The translations under genes were made by a program, and so were the position numbers. 7,983 nucleotides of DNA from Chloroflexota bacterium (GTDB taxonomy: Bacteria > Chloroflexota > Limnocylindria > Limnocylindrales > CSP1-4), in the NCBI GenBank assembly GCA_003157175.1, contig PMIQ01000199.1, positions 3,386 to 11,368 on the forward strand. Direction: 5' to 3'. The notes beneath the pieces are model-generated. The model was not told the DNA's origin, made no database searches, and saw only the letters and a list, made by a program, of their open reading frames with translations. Numbering within the stretch: position 1 is the first letter of the stretch; every line of letters starts with the position of its first letter. Shown here piece after piece: positions 1 to 6,393 of this stretch.

Positions 1-1787
1 CCGGCCGCATCGGCGTCGTTTGGGCCGGTCGTCGCGACGCCCATGCTCGCGGTCAGATGGACCGGGTTGTCGGCGAAGTCGATCGGCTCTCGGATGGAGG
101 CGAGGATGCGATCGACCGCAGCCAGTGCATCCTCTGGCGTCGAGTGACCGTCGATCAGGACCCCGAAGTCGTCTCCGCCAAGGCGGGCACAGGTGTCTGC
201 GGCGCGGACCGAGGCGCGCAGGCGGCGAGAGACCTCCTGGAGGACCTGATCGCCCGCCGTCTGGCCGAGACTCTCGTTGACGCGCTTGAAGCCGTCCAGA
301 TCTAGCGAAAGGACGGTTGTTCGCTGTTGGCCGCGGACGGCGCTCGCAAGCGCCTGCCCCACCCGGTCGTGAAACAGGGTTCGGTTCGGGAGGTCGGTCA
401 GAAGGTCGCGCAGGGCGATCTGCATGAGCTGTCGCTCGAGCGTCTTGCGCTCCCGGACGTCGCGCGTGGTGAGAACGATCTGCCCGACGGAGGGGTCGTC
501 CAGGAGGTTGGCGGCGATGCTCTCGACCTGGCGCCAGACACCGGTGACATCCCATAGCCGCCACTCGATGGGCTGGATGACGGACCGCCCGGCCGCCAAG
601 TCCACTATGAATGCCTGGATTCGCGCGGCGTCGTCGGCGTGAACCAGCCGCAAGATCGAGCGGCCCACCAGCTTGGAGCTATCGACCCCGAGGACGCGCC
701 CGACTACCGGCGTGGCGTCGGTCACGATACCGTCACGATCGACAAGCACGACGGCGTCGGAACTGTTCGCGGTGAGCGCCCTGAATCGTTGCTCCGACTC
801 CCGCCGTGCCTGGTCCGTCATCAGACGGCTGTTTTCGCGCAGCACGAGTTCCTGCCGGATCAGCACCATCGCCGTAAGCAAGAGAGACCCGTAGAGCACC
901 TCGATGAGCTCGTCCGTGACCTGGCCCATGGCGAGCGCGATGAGGACCGAGTAGCCCGCCGCGAGGGCTACATATGGTAGGCCCAGGAGCCAGCGGCTCA
1001 AGGATTTCCCGCGGCCCTCCGCCGTTGCTGCGGGGTGCGCCTGGAAGTACCCGGCGAGGGCAATCAAGAGCGTCGAACTGAGATAGATGACGTCGGGCCA
1101 GCGCACGAGGTCGAATGAGCCGGCGAGATTCAACTGTCCGTAGCCGACATCGCCCACGAACATGAGCGCGAGACCGGCGACCAATGCCGTGAGCGCCCTG
1201 GCATCGATCTCTGGCGGATGGCGCAGGGCTGTTGCGGCGACACCGAACAGGAGCACGAGGTCGCCGATCGGGTAGCCGAGCGCGAGCGCCGCGCTCAGCG
1301 GGTTCGGGTCAAGGCTCTCGAGAACGGGTCGAAACAGCGTGTGCCAGACGACGATGCCACCACCGACGACCACGATAAGCGAGTCGATCGTGAGCCTGAG
1401 CGTGTCGCGCCGGAATGACGATGCGCCCTGGAACATGAAGAGGGCGGCGACGACGATCGGGTAGTAGGCGACGTAGGCAAGGTCGGCTACCGACGGGGAG
1501 GTTGTGCTGCCGCCGCCGAGGTCCAACCAGGCCCATGCCCCGTCCCCCACGGCGTAGACGAGCGTCGCAATGCCCAGCACGGCCCAGGCAAGACGAATCC
1601 GCCGGACGTCGGCGCGCAGCGCGGCCCGAAGGACGATCACGCCGGCCAGCAGGTCGATGGCGGCCTCGCCGACGTCGGCGACGGCACGCTGTGCGGCAGG
1701 GTCCCCAAAGCCGAATACGAGGCAGGCCGCGGCTACGCTCCAAATGCCGGCGACGACGGCCATCAGGATTCGATCGAGCACGACCAT
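1..1787 (-). CDS. Membrane-bound PAS-GGDEF signalling protein (c-di-GMP family), 3' end outside window
   Basis: The frame is open from an ATG at 1787 to the left edge: 595 codons, no stop. Residues 1-312 hold about ten hydrophobic segments (for example 7-27, 66-88, 100-119, and the last two near 265-285 and 290-312), with a Y78..GDG..W and P98SVADLAY..YYP pattern, so this is an integral membrane sensor. A PAS domain starts near F335 (RFRALTANSSDAVVLVD). A GGDEF domain starts near residue 455, with DLLTDLPNR at 461, D496-x-D-G-F-K, N504, D513, the I-site R528AAD531 and the signature G537GDDF541. The family makes c-di-GMP from two GTP at the membrane. Three usually conserved positions differ: GGDDF instead of GG(D/E)EF, NE instead of ND (505), and Q509 where His is usual, so cyclase activity is doubtful. 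An EAL phosphodiesterase domain often follows such a module and may lie beyond the edge. An in-frame ATG at 1892 would add 35 Arg-rich residues; neither start has a clear Shine-Dalgarno sequence. What the sensor detects is unknown. Confidence 0.9.
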   Translation of the reverse strand, partial: MVVLDRILMAVVAGIWSVAAACLVFGFGDPAAQRAVADVGEAAIDLLAGVIVLRAALRADVRRIRLAWAVLGIATLVYAVGDGAWAWLDLGGGSTTSPSVADLAYVAYYPIVVAALFMFQGASSFRRDTLRLTIDSLIVVVGGGIVVWHTLFRPVLESLDPNPLSAALALGYPIGDLVLLFGVAATALRHPPEIDARALTALVAGLALMFVGDVGYGQLNLAGSFDLVRWPDVIYLSSTLLIALAGYFQAHPAATAEGRGKSLSRWLLGLPYVALAAGYSVLIALAMGQVTDELIEVLYGSLLLTAMVLIRQELVLRENSRLMTDQARRESEQRFRALTANSSDAVVLVDRDGIVTDATPVVGRVLGVDSSKLVGRSILRLVHADDAARIQAFIVDLAAGRSVIQPIEWRLWDVTGVWRQVESIAANLLDDPSVGQIVLTTRDVRERKTLERQLMQIALRDLLTDLPNRTLFHDRVGQALASAVRGQQRTTVLSLDLDGFKRVNESLGQTAGDQVLQEVSRRLRASVRAADTCARLGGDDFGVLIDGHSTPEDALAAVDRILASIREPIDFADNPVHLTASMGVATTGPNDADAA

Positions 1788-2119
1788 ACGACCAAGTCGC
1801 GATTCCGAACGGGAACCAGCAGCGGGGGACGGCTTTGGTCGTAACGCCGGGTCTAAGCGCCGGCGATTGTTGCTGTTTAGAACGCGGATCATGCGCGAGG
1901 CCGAAGTCTCGGGGAGTGGTCTTTGATGAGACCGCGAGACCCGTCCACGATGTCCTCGCCTCGGAAGCCCGAACAGACGCCATAGGTCCCCTTTGCCCGC
2001 GTCTATTCGATAACTGCGCCAATTGGTCGCGGCTGCGTCGAACTCAGGCCATTCATCGAAGAACATCCCGGCCGGAGCCGTCGTACGCTGTCGGTGTAAC
2101 CGCATGAGGTACCCGCCAA
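1788..2119. other. Divergent intergenic region between the GGDEF gene and the reductase gene
   Basis: This stretch of about 330 bases separates two divergently transcribed genes, so it should carry promoters for both. I could not pick a convincing -35/-10 pair on either strand. The open frames crossing it are Arg-rich and resemble no family I recognise. The one clear signal is GAGGT at 2106-2110, nine bases before the reductase ATG. Up to 105 bases at the left (1788-1892) may instead code for an N-terminal extension of the GGDEF protein. Confidence 0.5.
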
Positions 2120-3151
2120 ATGACCCAGAAACCGCCACTGGACAGCTCGCCCTTCGTGGCCTCCGCCGATCGATACGAGGCCATGTCCTATCGTCGGTCC
2201 GGCCGCAGCGGGCTCAAGCTCCCGGTGCTTTCGCTCGGCTTCTGGCACAACTTCGGCGATGGGTCGCCGCTCAGCACCCAGCGGGCCATCGTCCGGCGGG
2301 CGTTCGATCTCGGCATCACCCACTTCGATCTGGCCAACAACTACGGGCCGCCATACGGTTCGGCCGAGGAGAACGCCGGGCGCATCCTCCGTTCCGACTT
2401 CGGGCGCTACCGGGACGAGCTCGTCATCTCGACAAAGGCCGGCTGGGACATGTGGCCGGGGCCGTACGGAGACCTGGGCTCGCGCAAGTACCTGCTGGCC
2501 AGCCTGGACCAGAGCCTGCGGCGGCTCGGGCTCGAGTACGTCGACATCTTCTACTCTCACCGCCTCGACCCGGACACGCCGCTCGAGGAGACGCTCGGCG
2601 CGCTGGACACGGCCGTGCGCCAGGGCAAGGCGCTATACGCCGGCATCTCGTCGTACCCGCCGGCGGAAACGCGCCGAGCCGCGGCGATCCTGCGCAGCCT
2701 GGGCACGCCGCTGCTCATCCACCAGCCTTCCTACTCGCTCCTGAACCGCTGGATCGAGGACGGTCTCCTCGACGTGCTCGGCGAGGAACAGGTGGGCTGC
2801 ATTCCGTTCTCGCCGCTGGCGCAGGGCCAGCTCACCAACCGCTATCTCAAGGGCGTGCCGGCCGGATCGAGGGCGACGCACTCGCCGTTCCTCGGCCTCG
2901 ACGAGATCGAGAAGAACCTGCCGCGCATTCGCGCCCTCGACGCGATCGCCACGCGCCGCGGCCAGAGCCTGGCCCAGATGGCCCTCGCGTGGGTGCTGCG
3001 CGATCCGCGCGTTACCTCGGCGATCGTCGGCGCCAGCTCGGTCGAGCAGCTCGAGGACAACGTCCGGGCGCTCGAGAAGCTCGACTTCGCGCCGGATGAG
3101 CTGGCCGAGATCGACGGCGTCGTGGCCGCCGGCGGCAAGGGCGGCAAGTAG
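2120..3151 (+). CDS. yghZ: Aldo/keto reductase, L-glyceraldehyde-3-phosphate reductase (YghZ) type
   Basis: This 343-residue protein belongs to the NADPH-dependent aldo/keto reductase family and follows E. coli YghZ closely along its length. Shared stretches include LSLGFWHNFGD, FDLGITHFDLANNYGPP, STKAGWDMWPGPYG, SRKYLLASLDQSLRRLGLEY, IHQPSYSLLNRW and SPLAQGQLTNRYL. The catalytic tetrad is complete: D70, Y75, K106 and H147. The C-terminal cofactor region is present (AIVGASSVEQLEDNV). In E. coli the enzyme reduces L-glyceraldehyde 3-phosphate and methylglyoxal, so a cytosolic role in removing toxic carbonyls is the natural guess; the substrate here is inferred. The N-terminus has a short extra segment before YRRSGRSGLKLP, and the C-terminus ends in GGKGGK, shorter than the E. 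coli tail. GAGGT at 2106-2110 supports the ATG chosen. The gene looks monocistronic: a strong hairpin follows 42 bases after the stop. Confidence 0.93.
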   Translation: MTQKPPLDSSPFVASADRYEAMSYRRSGRSGLKLPVLSLGFWHNFGDGSPLSTQRAIVRRAFDLGITHFDLANNYGPPYGSAEENAGRILRSDFGRYRDELVISTKAGWDMWPGPYGDLGSRKYLLASLDQSLRRLGLEYVDIFYSHRLDPDTPLEETLGALDTAVRQGKALYAGISSYPPAETRRAAAILRSLGTPLLIHQPSYSLLNRWIEDGLLDVLGEEQVGCIPFSPLAQGQLTNRYLKGVPAGSRATHSPFLGLDEIEKNLPRIRALDAIATRRGQSLAQMALAWVLRDPRVTSAIVGASSVEQLEDNVRALEKLDFAPDELAEIDGVVAAGGKGGK

Positions 3152-3192
3152 GAAGGCGCCGTCGTCCTGGCCGCCGCGGACTCGCCGCCGCG

Positions 3193-3223
3193 GGCCGCGG
3201 GCCAGTTTGGCCGGGCCGCGGCC
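3193..3223 (+). terminator. Strong GC hairpin after the reductase gene, possible terminator
   Basis: The arms GGCCGCG (3193-3199) and CGCGGCC (3217-3223) pair perfectly. Inside them GGCCA (3200-3204) pairs with TGGCC (3208-3212) around a three-base loop, leaving a four-base bulge (GGGC) on the right. This 12-bp GC-rich stem lies 42 bases past the reductase stop and ahead of the rhlE leader. No T-tract follows, so it is not a textbook intrinsic terminator. It may act as a transcript end or RNA-stabilising structure, or be part of the rhlE leader if the promoter lies further left. Confidence 0.4.
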
Positions 3224-3382
3224 TCCATTCCGCGATGCCGTGTATGCTTAGGGCCTCGTGAACGAATGGGCGCACCGGTCTGCGCCCCGGTAAAGCACCG
3301 TCCGATCTCGATCCACTTCTCGCCCTGACCGGTCCCGCTGGATAAGAAAACGCGGGTGGGCCACGTCAGGAGCATCTCTGTA
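3224..3382 (+). promoter_or_regulatory. Probable promoter and leader region of the RNA helicase gene, with hairpin at 3268-3287
   Basis: This stretch of 159 bases lies between the hairpin at 3193-3223 and the helicase ATG. It holds a perfect seven-pair stem, GGGCGCA (3268-3274) with TGCGCCC (3281-3287), around a six-base loop. AGGAG at 3368-3372 stands ten bases before the ATG at 3383 and is the likely ribosome binding site. TATGCT at 3243-3248 could be a -10 element, but no -35 box is found at the right distance. Genes for DEAD-box RNA helicases are often controlled through long structured leaders; that this leader is regulatory is inference. Confidence 0.35.
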
Positions 3383-5221
3383 ATGTCTTCATTTCAGCTC
3401 GGCCTTGTGTCCGAGCGTCCCTCATCGCCCGGCCGGCCTGGGCCGACCGCCGGCCACGCAGCCCCCACGGCGGCGCCCCAGTCGGTCCAGTCGCCTTCGG
3501 CACCTTCCTCGTTCGATCAGCTCGGGCTGACGCCCGACCTTCTTCGAACGGTGGCCACCCAGGGCTATACCGAGCCTACCCCCGTCCAGGCTGAGTCGAT
3601 CCCGATCGTGCTCGCCGGCCGCGACCTCCTTTCCAGCGCCCAGACGGGCACGGGCAAGACGGCGGCCTTCGTGCTGCCGATCCTCCAGCTGCTCCATGCC
3701 AGCCGGGTCGCGCCGCGCGCTCTCGCGCCCGGCCGGAGTCTGCCGCGTGGCGCGACCGGTCAGCCGATCCGCTGCCTGGTGCTCACTCCGACGCGCGAGC
3801 TGGCGCTCCAGATCGAGGAAAGCGTTCGAACCTACGGCGCGGGCCGGCCGATCCGCTCGACCACCATCTATGGCGGCGTCGGCTTCCAGCCGCAGGTCAA
3901 CGCCCTCCGCGGCGGCCCGGAGATCGTGGTCGCCACGCCCGGGCGGCTGCTCGACCATGCCGGTCAGGGGACCATCGATCTAGGGTCGGTCGAGATCCTC
4001 GTCCTCGACGAGGCCGACCGCATGCTGGACATGGGCTTCATTCGCGACATTCGCCGGATCCTCGCCCTGCTGCCGGCGCGGCGTCAAAACCTGCTCTTCT
4101 CGGCCACGTTCTCGGACGAGATCCGCGAGCTGGCCGACGGCCTGCTTCACGAGCCGGACTATGTTCAGATCGCGCGCCGCAATGCCCCGATCGAGCTCGT
4201 TCGCCAGGTTGTCTACCCCGTCGATCGCGAACGCAAGCGCGAGCTGCTGAGCCACCTCGTCAGCAGCGGCCGGATCGACCGGGCGCTCGTCTTCACTCGG
4301 ACAAAGCACGGTGCCAACCGCCTGGCCGAGCAGCTCGGTCACGACGGCCTCCTGGCCGCGGCGATCCACGGCAACAAGAGCCAGAGCCAGCGAGTCCACG
4401 CGCTGGACGACTTCAAGGCTGGACGGGTCGCCATCCTGGTGGCCACGGAAGTCGCGTCGCGCGGCCTCGATATCGAGGGCCTGCCTCACGTTGTGAACTT
4501 CGAACTCCCGACGGTAGCCCAGGACTACGTCCACCGGATCGGGCGGACGGGTCGCGCCGGCATGGAGGGCGACGCGGTGTCGCTCGTCTGCATCGACGAG
4601 AACCTACTGCTGGCCGACATCGAGACTCTCCTGCGCCAGCCGATCCGCCGCGAAGTCGTGCCGGGCTTCGAGGTCGATCCATCGATCCGACGAGAGCCGA
4701 TCCGCCAGCGCTCCGGTGACGTTCGACCGAACGCAGGCCGGCGACCAAACGCGCCGCGAGTCGCGGGCCCGTCCGGTTTCCGACAGCCGCACGCGGCGCC
4801 GACCAGGCCGAGCCAGGCCGCGCCGGCGGAGTACCGCCAGCCCGCGCCGAGCAGGGCGCGCCCGGCCGCTCCTGCCGAGTACCGCCCGGCCGCACAGCGC
4901 GGCTTCAACCAGTCGTCGCCGGTCGAGCCGCGCCGCGCCCCAGCCGGTGGCTTTCGCCGGCCGGTGCCCAGCGACTTCGGCCGGGCCCCGTCGGCCGAGT
5001 CGCGTCGGCCGGCCCCGGGCGGCACCTCGATCGGGTATGCGCCGGCTCGCCGGCCGTATACCGGCGGCGGGTCGCCGACCCGGCAAGGCTCGCCATATCG
5101 GCCGCAGCGACAGGCGTCCGCGACCAGGCCGGCGAACGGCGGCTACCGATCAGGCGAGCGCAACGCGCCCGCCTCGCTTCCGGGAGAGCGCATCGCGCGA
5201 CAGGGCAACCGGCCCGGCTGA
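3383..5221 (+). CDS. rhlE: ATP-dependent RNA helicase, DEAD-box family, RhlE type
   Basis: This 612-residue protein has every DEAD-box motif in order: [15 protein letters not shown] (Q motif), AQTGTGKT (86-93), PTRELA, GG, TPGRLLD, DEAD (209-212), SAT (240-242), [27 protein letters not shown] (354 on) and HRIGRTGR (384-391). Blocks such as [29 protein letters not shown] and PGFEVDPSI match E. coli RhlE, which acts in ribosome assembly and RNA turnover. The core has an Arg/Pro/Gly-containing insert of roughly 25 residues between LPILQLL and [10 protein letters not shown], and motif V has Glu356 where Asp is common. E. coli RhlE has about 450 residues; the extra length is a Pro/Arg/Ala-rich, probably disordered tail from about residue 440, likely an RNA or partner contact. 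An in-frame GTG at 3356 would add nine residues but lacks a ribosome binding site, so ATG 3383, behind AGGAG, is preferred. Confidence 0.94.
   Translation: MSSFQLGLVSERPSSPGRPGPTAGHAAPTAAPQSVQSPSAPSSFDQLGLTPDLLRTVATQGYTEPTPVQAESIPIVLAGRDLLSSAQTGTGKTAAFVLPILQLLHASRVAPRALAPGRSLPRGATGQPIRCLVLTPTRELALQIEESVRTYGAGRPIRSTTIYGGVGFQPQVNALRGGPEIVVATPGRLLDHAGQGTIDLGSVEILVLDEADRMLDMGFIRDIRRILALLPARRQNLLFSATFSDEIRELADGLLHEPDYVQIARRNAPIELVRQVVYPVDRERKRELLSHLVSSGRIDRALVFTRTKHGANRLAEQLGHDGLLAAAIHGNKSQSQRVHALDDFKAGRVAILVATEVASRGLDIEGLPHVVNFELPTVAQDYVHRIGRTGRAGMEGDAVSLVCIDENLLLADIETLLRQPIRREVVPGFEVDPSIRREPIRQRSGDVRPNAGRRPNAPRVAGPSGFRQPHAAPTRPSQAAPAEYRQPAPSRARPAAPAEYRPAAQRGFNQSSPVEPRRAPAGGFRRPVPSDFGRAPSAESRRPAPGGTSIGYAPARRPYTGGGSPTRQGSPYRPQRQASATRPANGGYRSGERNAPASLPGERIARQGNRPG
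4778..5017 (+). repeat. Ten imperfect octapeptide repeats in the RhlE tail
   Basis: Residues 466-545 of the helicase read as ten consecutive eight-residue units, from FRQPHAAP and TRPSQAAP through [48 protein letters not shown] and SDFGRAPS to AESRRPAP. Proline ends seven of the ten. Five units carry Glu or Asp at position 2 and five an aromatic residue at position 3. The DNA copies have diverged, so this looks like an old expansion kept for its protein pattern. The composition (Arg, Pro, Ala, scattered Tyr/Phe) predicts disorder and RNA affinity; that is inference. Confidence 0.6.
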
Positions 5222-5263
5222 CCGCTCGCGGTGCGCAATGGGCACCCACGAACTCCCCTCAAG

Positions 5264-5281
5264 CGGCGCCCGGCCGCGCCG
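5264..5281. terminator. Hairpin between convergent rhlE and MBL genes
   Basis: CGGCGC (5264-5269) pairs perfectly with GCGCCG (5276-5281) around a six-base loop. It lies in the 61-base gap between the rhlE stop (5219-5221) and the stop of the opposing gene (5283-5285). The symmetry lets it form in both transcripts, so a shared bidirectional terminator is plausible, but there is no T-tract on either side and such stems arise easily at this GC content. Confidence 0.3.
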
Positions 5282-5282
5282 G

Positions 5283-5849
5283 TCACCGCACGCGGAAGGG
5301 TGCGCCGTGGCCGGGGATAACGATGTCGACGCCGTCGAGCAGCCGGCGGCGGTTGCGCGTCAGTTCGGCCGGGTCGGTGGAGTACGGATCAACCTCCGGC
5401 GTGCGGTCGGAGCGCCACCACAGATGAGTGAAGGCCTGGCGGCCGTCCGCGGTGTCCACGACCAGGCTGGCGTCCTGCGGCGTGTGGCCCGGCGTGACCC
5501 AGATCGTGGTGTTTGGCGCGAGCTTGAAGCCTTCGCCCTGATGGGGGTTCACCTGGTCGTCGCGGCGGGCCGAGCGGAAGTCGACGATCTCCGCGTTGCG
5601 GAAGAGGGCGATATTGACGGTGTGATCCAGATGGTGGTGCGAGACGAAGACGTGGGTCACCTCGTCCGCCGAGATACCCAGCCGCTCGAGCGGGTCCAGG
5701 ATCAGCGCGCGGCTCCTGACCATGCCCGGGTCGACGACGATAATGCGATCGCCGTCGCGGACCAGTCCCACGGTGCCGGCGACCGAGGGCGTGTCGGCGT
5801 AGCCGATCACCAGGATGTCGACCTGAGCTGGAACGATTGCTGCGGCCAA
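5283..5849 (-). CDS. Metallo-beta-lactamase-fold hydrolase, MBLAC1-like
   Basis: With a TTG start at 5849 the protein has 188 residues. It carries the metal motif H71-H-H73-L-D75-H76 in VSHHHLDHTVNIALF, a second-site His in TPGH122TPQDAS, and H181 in VIPGHGAPFRV, the signs of a two-metal MBL hydrolase. The opening VDILVIGYADTPSVAGTVGLV and the ending DIVIPGHGAPFRV resemble animal MBLAC1, for which a nuclease role has been reported. The substrate here cannot be read from sequence. The residue that normally bridges the metals (Asp of a GD motif) aligns with H142 in FTHLWW. The start is chosen because AGGAGG (5857-5862) stands exactly seven bases before TTG. An upstream in-frame ATG at 5996 would add 49 low-complexity Ala/Pro/Gly residues and is unlikely. 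The gene stands alone, converging on rhlE. Cytosolic: no signal peptide is seen with this start. Confidence 0.88.
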   Translation of the reverse strand: MAAAIVPAQVDILVIGYADTPSVAGTVGLVRDGDRIIVVDPGMVRSRALILDPLERLGISADEVTHVFVSHHHLDHTVNIALFRNAEIVDFRSARRDDQVNPHQGEGFKLAPNTTIWVTPGHTPQDASLVVDTADGRQAFTHLWWRSDRTPEVDPYSTDPAELTRNRRRLLDGVDIVIPGHGAPFRVR

Positions 5850-5856
5850 CTGGCAT

Positions 5857-5862
5857 CCTCCT
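5857..5862 (-). promoter_or_regulatory. Perfect Shine-Dalgarno AGGAGG that sets a TTG start
   Basis: Read on the minus strand, AGGAGG is followed by seven bases (ATGCCAG) and then TTG at 5849, which opens the MBL domain directly. The ATG inside the spacer is out of frame with the hydrolase and directly abuts the AGGAGG, too close to be used efficiently. Confidence 0.75.
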
Positions 5863-6099
5863 GAGTCTCGGCCCGCGCCGGCGTCCGCGGGTGCGGCAGC
5901 GCGCGGCGGCAACGGCGCCGACGGGGACCCCGAGGCGGCGGCCGGCGAAACGCCCGCCCAATTCTCCCCCATTCCGCCCTGCGACACTCTGGCCACGTTC
6001 AGGCAGTCGCAAGGTTGCCCGGCTCAAAGTGGGCCAATCCTGGAAGACATGGCCGCCGTCGGAGGGTCGGCGCCCAAGCAGCAGAAATGAGGCAACTCG

Positions 6100-6327
6100 A
6101 TGGCGATAGCCGGAATGCACCGCGGCCCGATCTCCGGACTCACCCACGTTCACCTGGTTCGCCGCAGCCCGGCCGCCCGACCGGGCCGATCGGCGGATCT
6201 CTCGGATGCCTCCGCCCTCGACGCCCTCGACGCCCACAAGATCGGTTCGTCGACGGCGCGACGGCCCGCCATGACCGAAGAGCCGCGGTCAACCTCAACC
6301 GAGTCTGCCGTAAGCCCGGGCGAATGA
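6100..6327 (+). CDS. Possible small ORF, 75 residues, unknown
   Basis: An ATG at 6100 follows TGAGG (6088-6092) at a spacing of seven bases and opens a 75-codon frame ending in TGA at 6325-6327, 66 bases before the uvrD2 start. The product is hydrophilic and rich in Ala, Ser, Arg and Pro, has no membrane span, and I recognise no domain. The ribosome binding site and spacing are the only support. At this GC content chance frames of this length are common, so it is more likely non-coding than coding. Confidence 0.2.
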   Translation: MAIAGMHRGPISGLTHVHLVRRSPAARPGRSADLSDASALDALDAHKIGSSTARRPAMTEEPRSTSTESAVSPGE

Positions 6328-6343
6328 CCGGCTGGTAAGCTCC

Positions 6344-6391
6344 GATCCGAGCCTCGCGTCGTCGGAGGCTGGCCCTCCTCGAGGTCGGATC
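6344..6391 (+). promoter_or_regulatory. Competing stems around the uvrD2 ribosome binding site
   Basis: GATCCGA (6344-6350) pairs with TCGGATC (6385-6391), and next to it CCTC (6352-6355) pairs with GAGG (6381-6384): an eleven-pair stem with a one-base bulge. The GAGG is the likely Shine-Dalgarno sequence, nine bases before the TTG start, so this fold would hide it. The alternative stem AGCCTC (6350-6355) with GAGGCT (6365-6370) uses the same left arm and would free it. The pairings are seen in the sequence; a regulatory role is inference. Confidence 0.35.
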
Positions 6392-6393
6392 CG

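Larger units (their letters stand above)
5863..6393. other. Intergenic region between divergent MBL and uvrD2 genes
   Basis: About 530 bases separate the two divergent start signals. Open frames exist on both strands but look like products of GC-rich sequence: Arg/Pro-rich and with no family resemblance. I see one weak small-gene candidate (6100-6327), a short tandem repeat of GCCCTCGAC (6214-6231), and the stem near the uvrD2 start. No convincing promoter pair was found for either gene, although both must be transcribed from here. Confidence 0.45.

Noticed and set aside
1309..2022. 237-residue minus-strand frame with an ATG at 2022
   Set aside because: It runs out of phase with the GGDEF protein on the same strand; the membrane-span pattern is only in the true frame.
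2023..3099. 358-residue plus-strand frame overlapping the reductase
   Set aside because: It is the out-of-phase shadow of the YghZ-type gene, whose full catalytic tetrad and family sequence lie in the other frame; the product is Arg/Ala-rich without a domain.
3243..3248. TATGCT as a -10 promoter element for rhlE
   Set aside because: There is no -35-like hexamer at 16-18 bases upstream and the extended -10 TG has the wrong spacing; kept only as a remark.
4442..4465. Glu356 in helicase motif V (ATEVASRG)
   Set aside because: This position is often Asp, but it varies among DEAD-box proteins (for example Ser in Vasa), so it is weak evidence for altered function.
4716..5864. 382-residue plus-strand frame across the rhlE tail and the MBL gene
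   Set aside because: It overlaps two well-supported genes on both strands, is very Arg-rich, and shows no motif; a product of GC-rich codon bias.
6214..6231. Two tandem copies of GCCCTCGAC
   Set aside because: Only two copies of a nine-base, GC-rich unit; too short to call a functional repeat.
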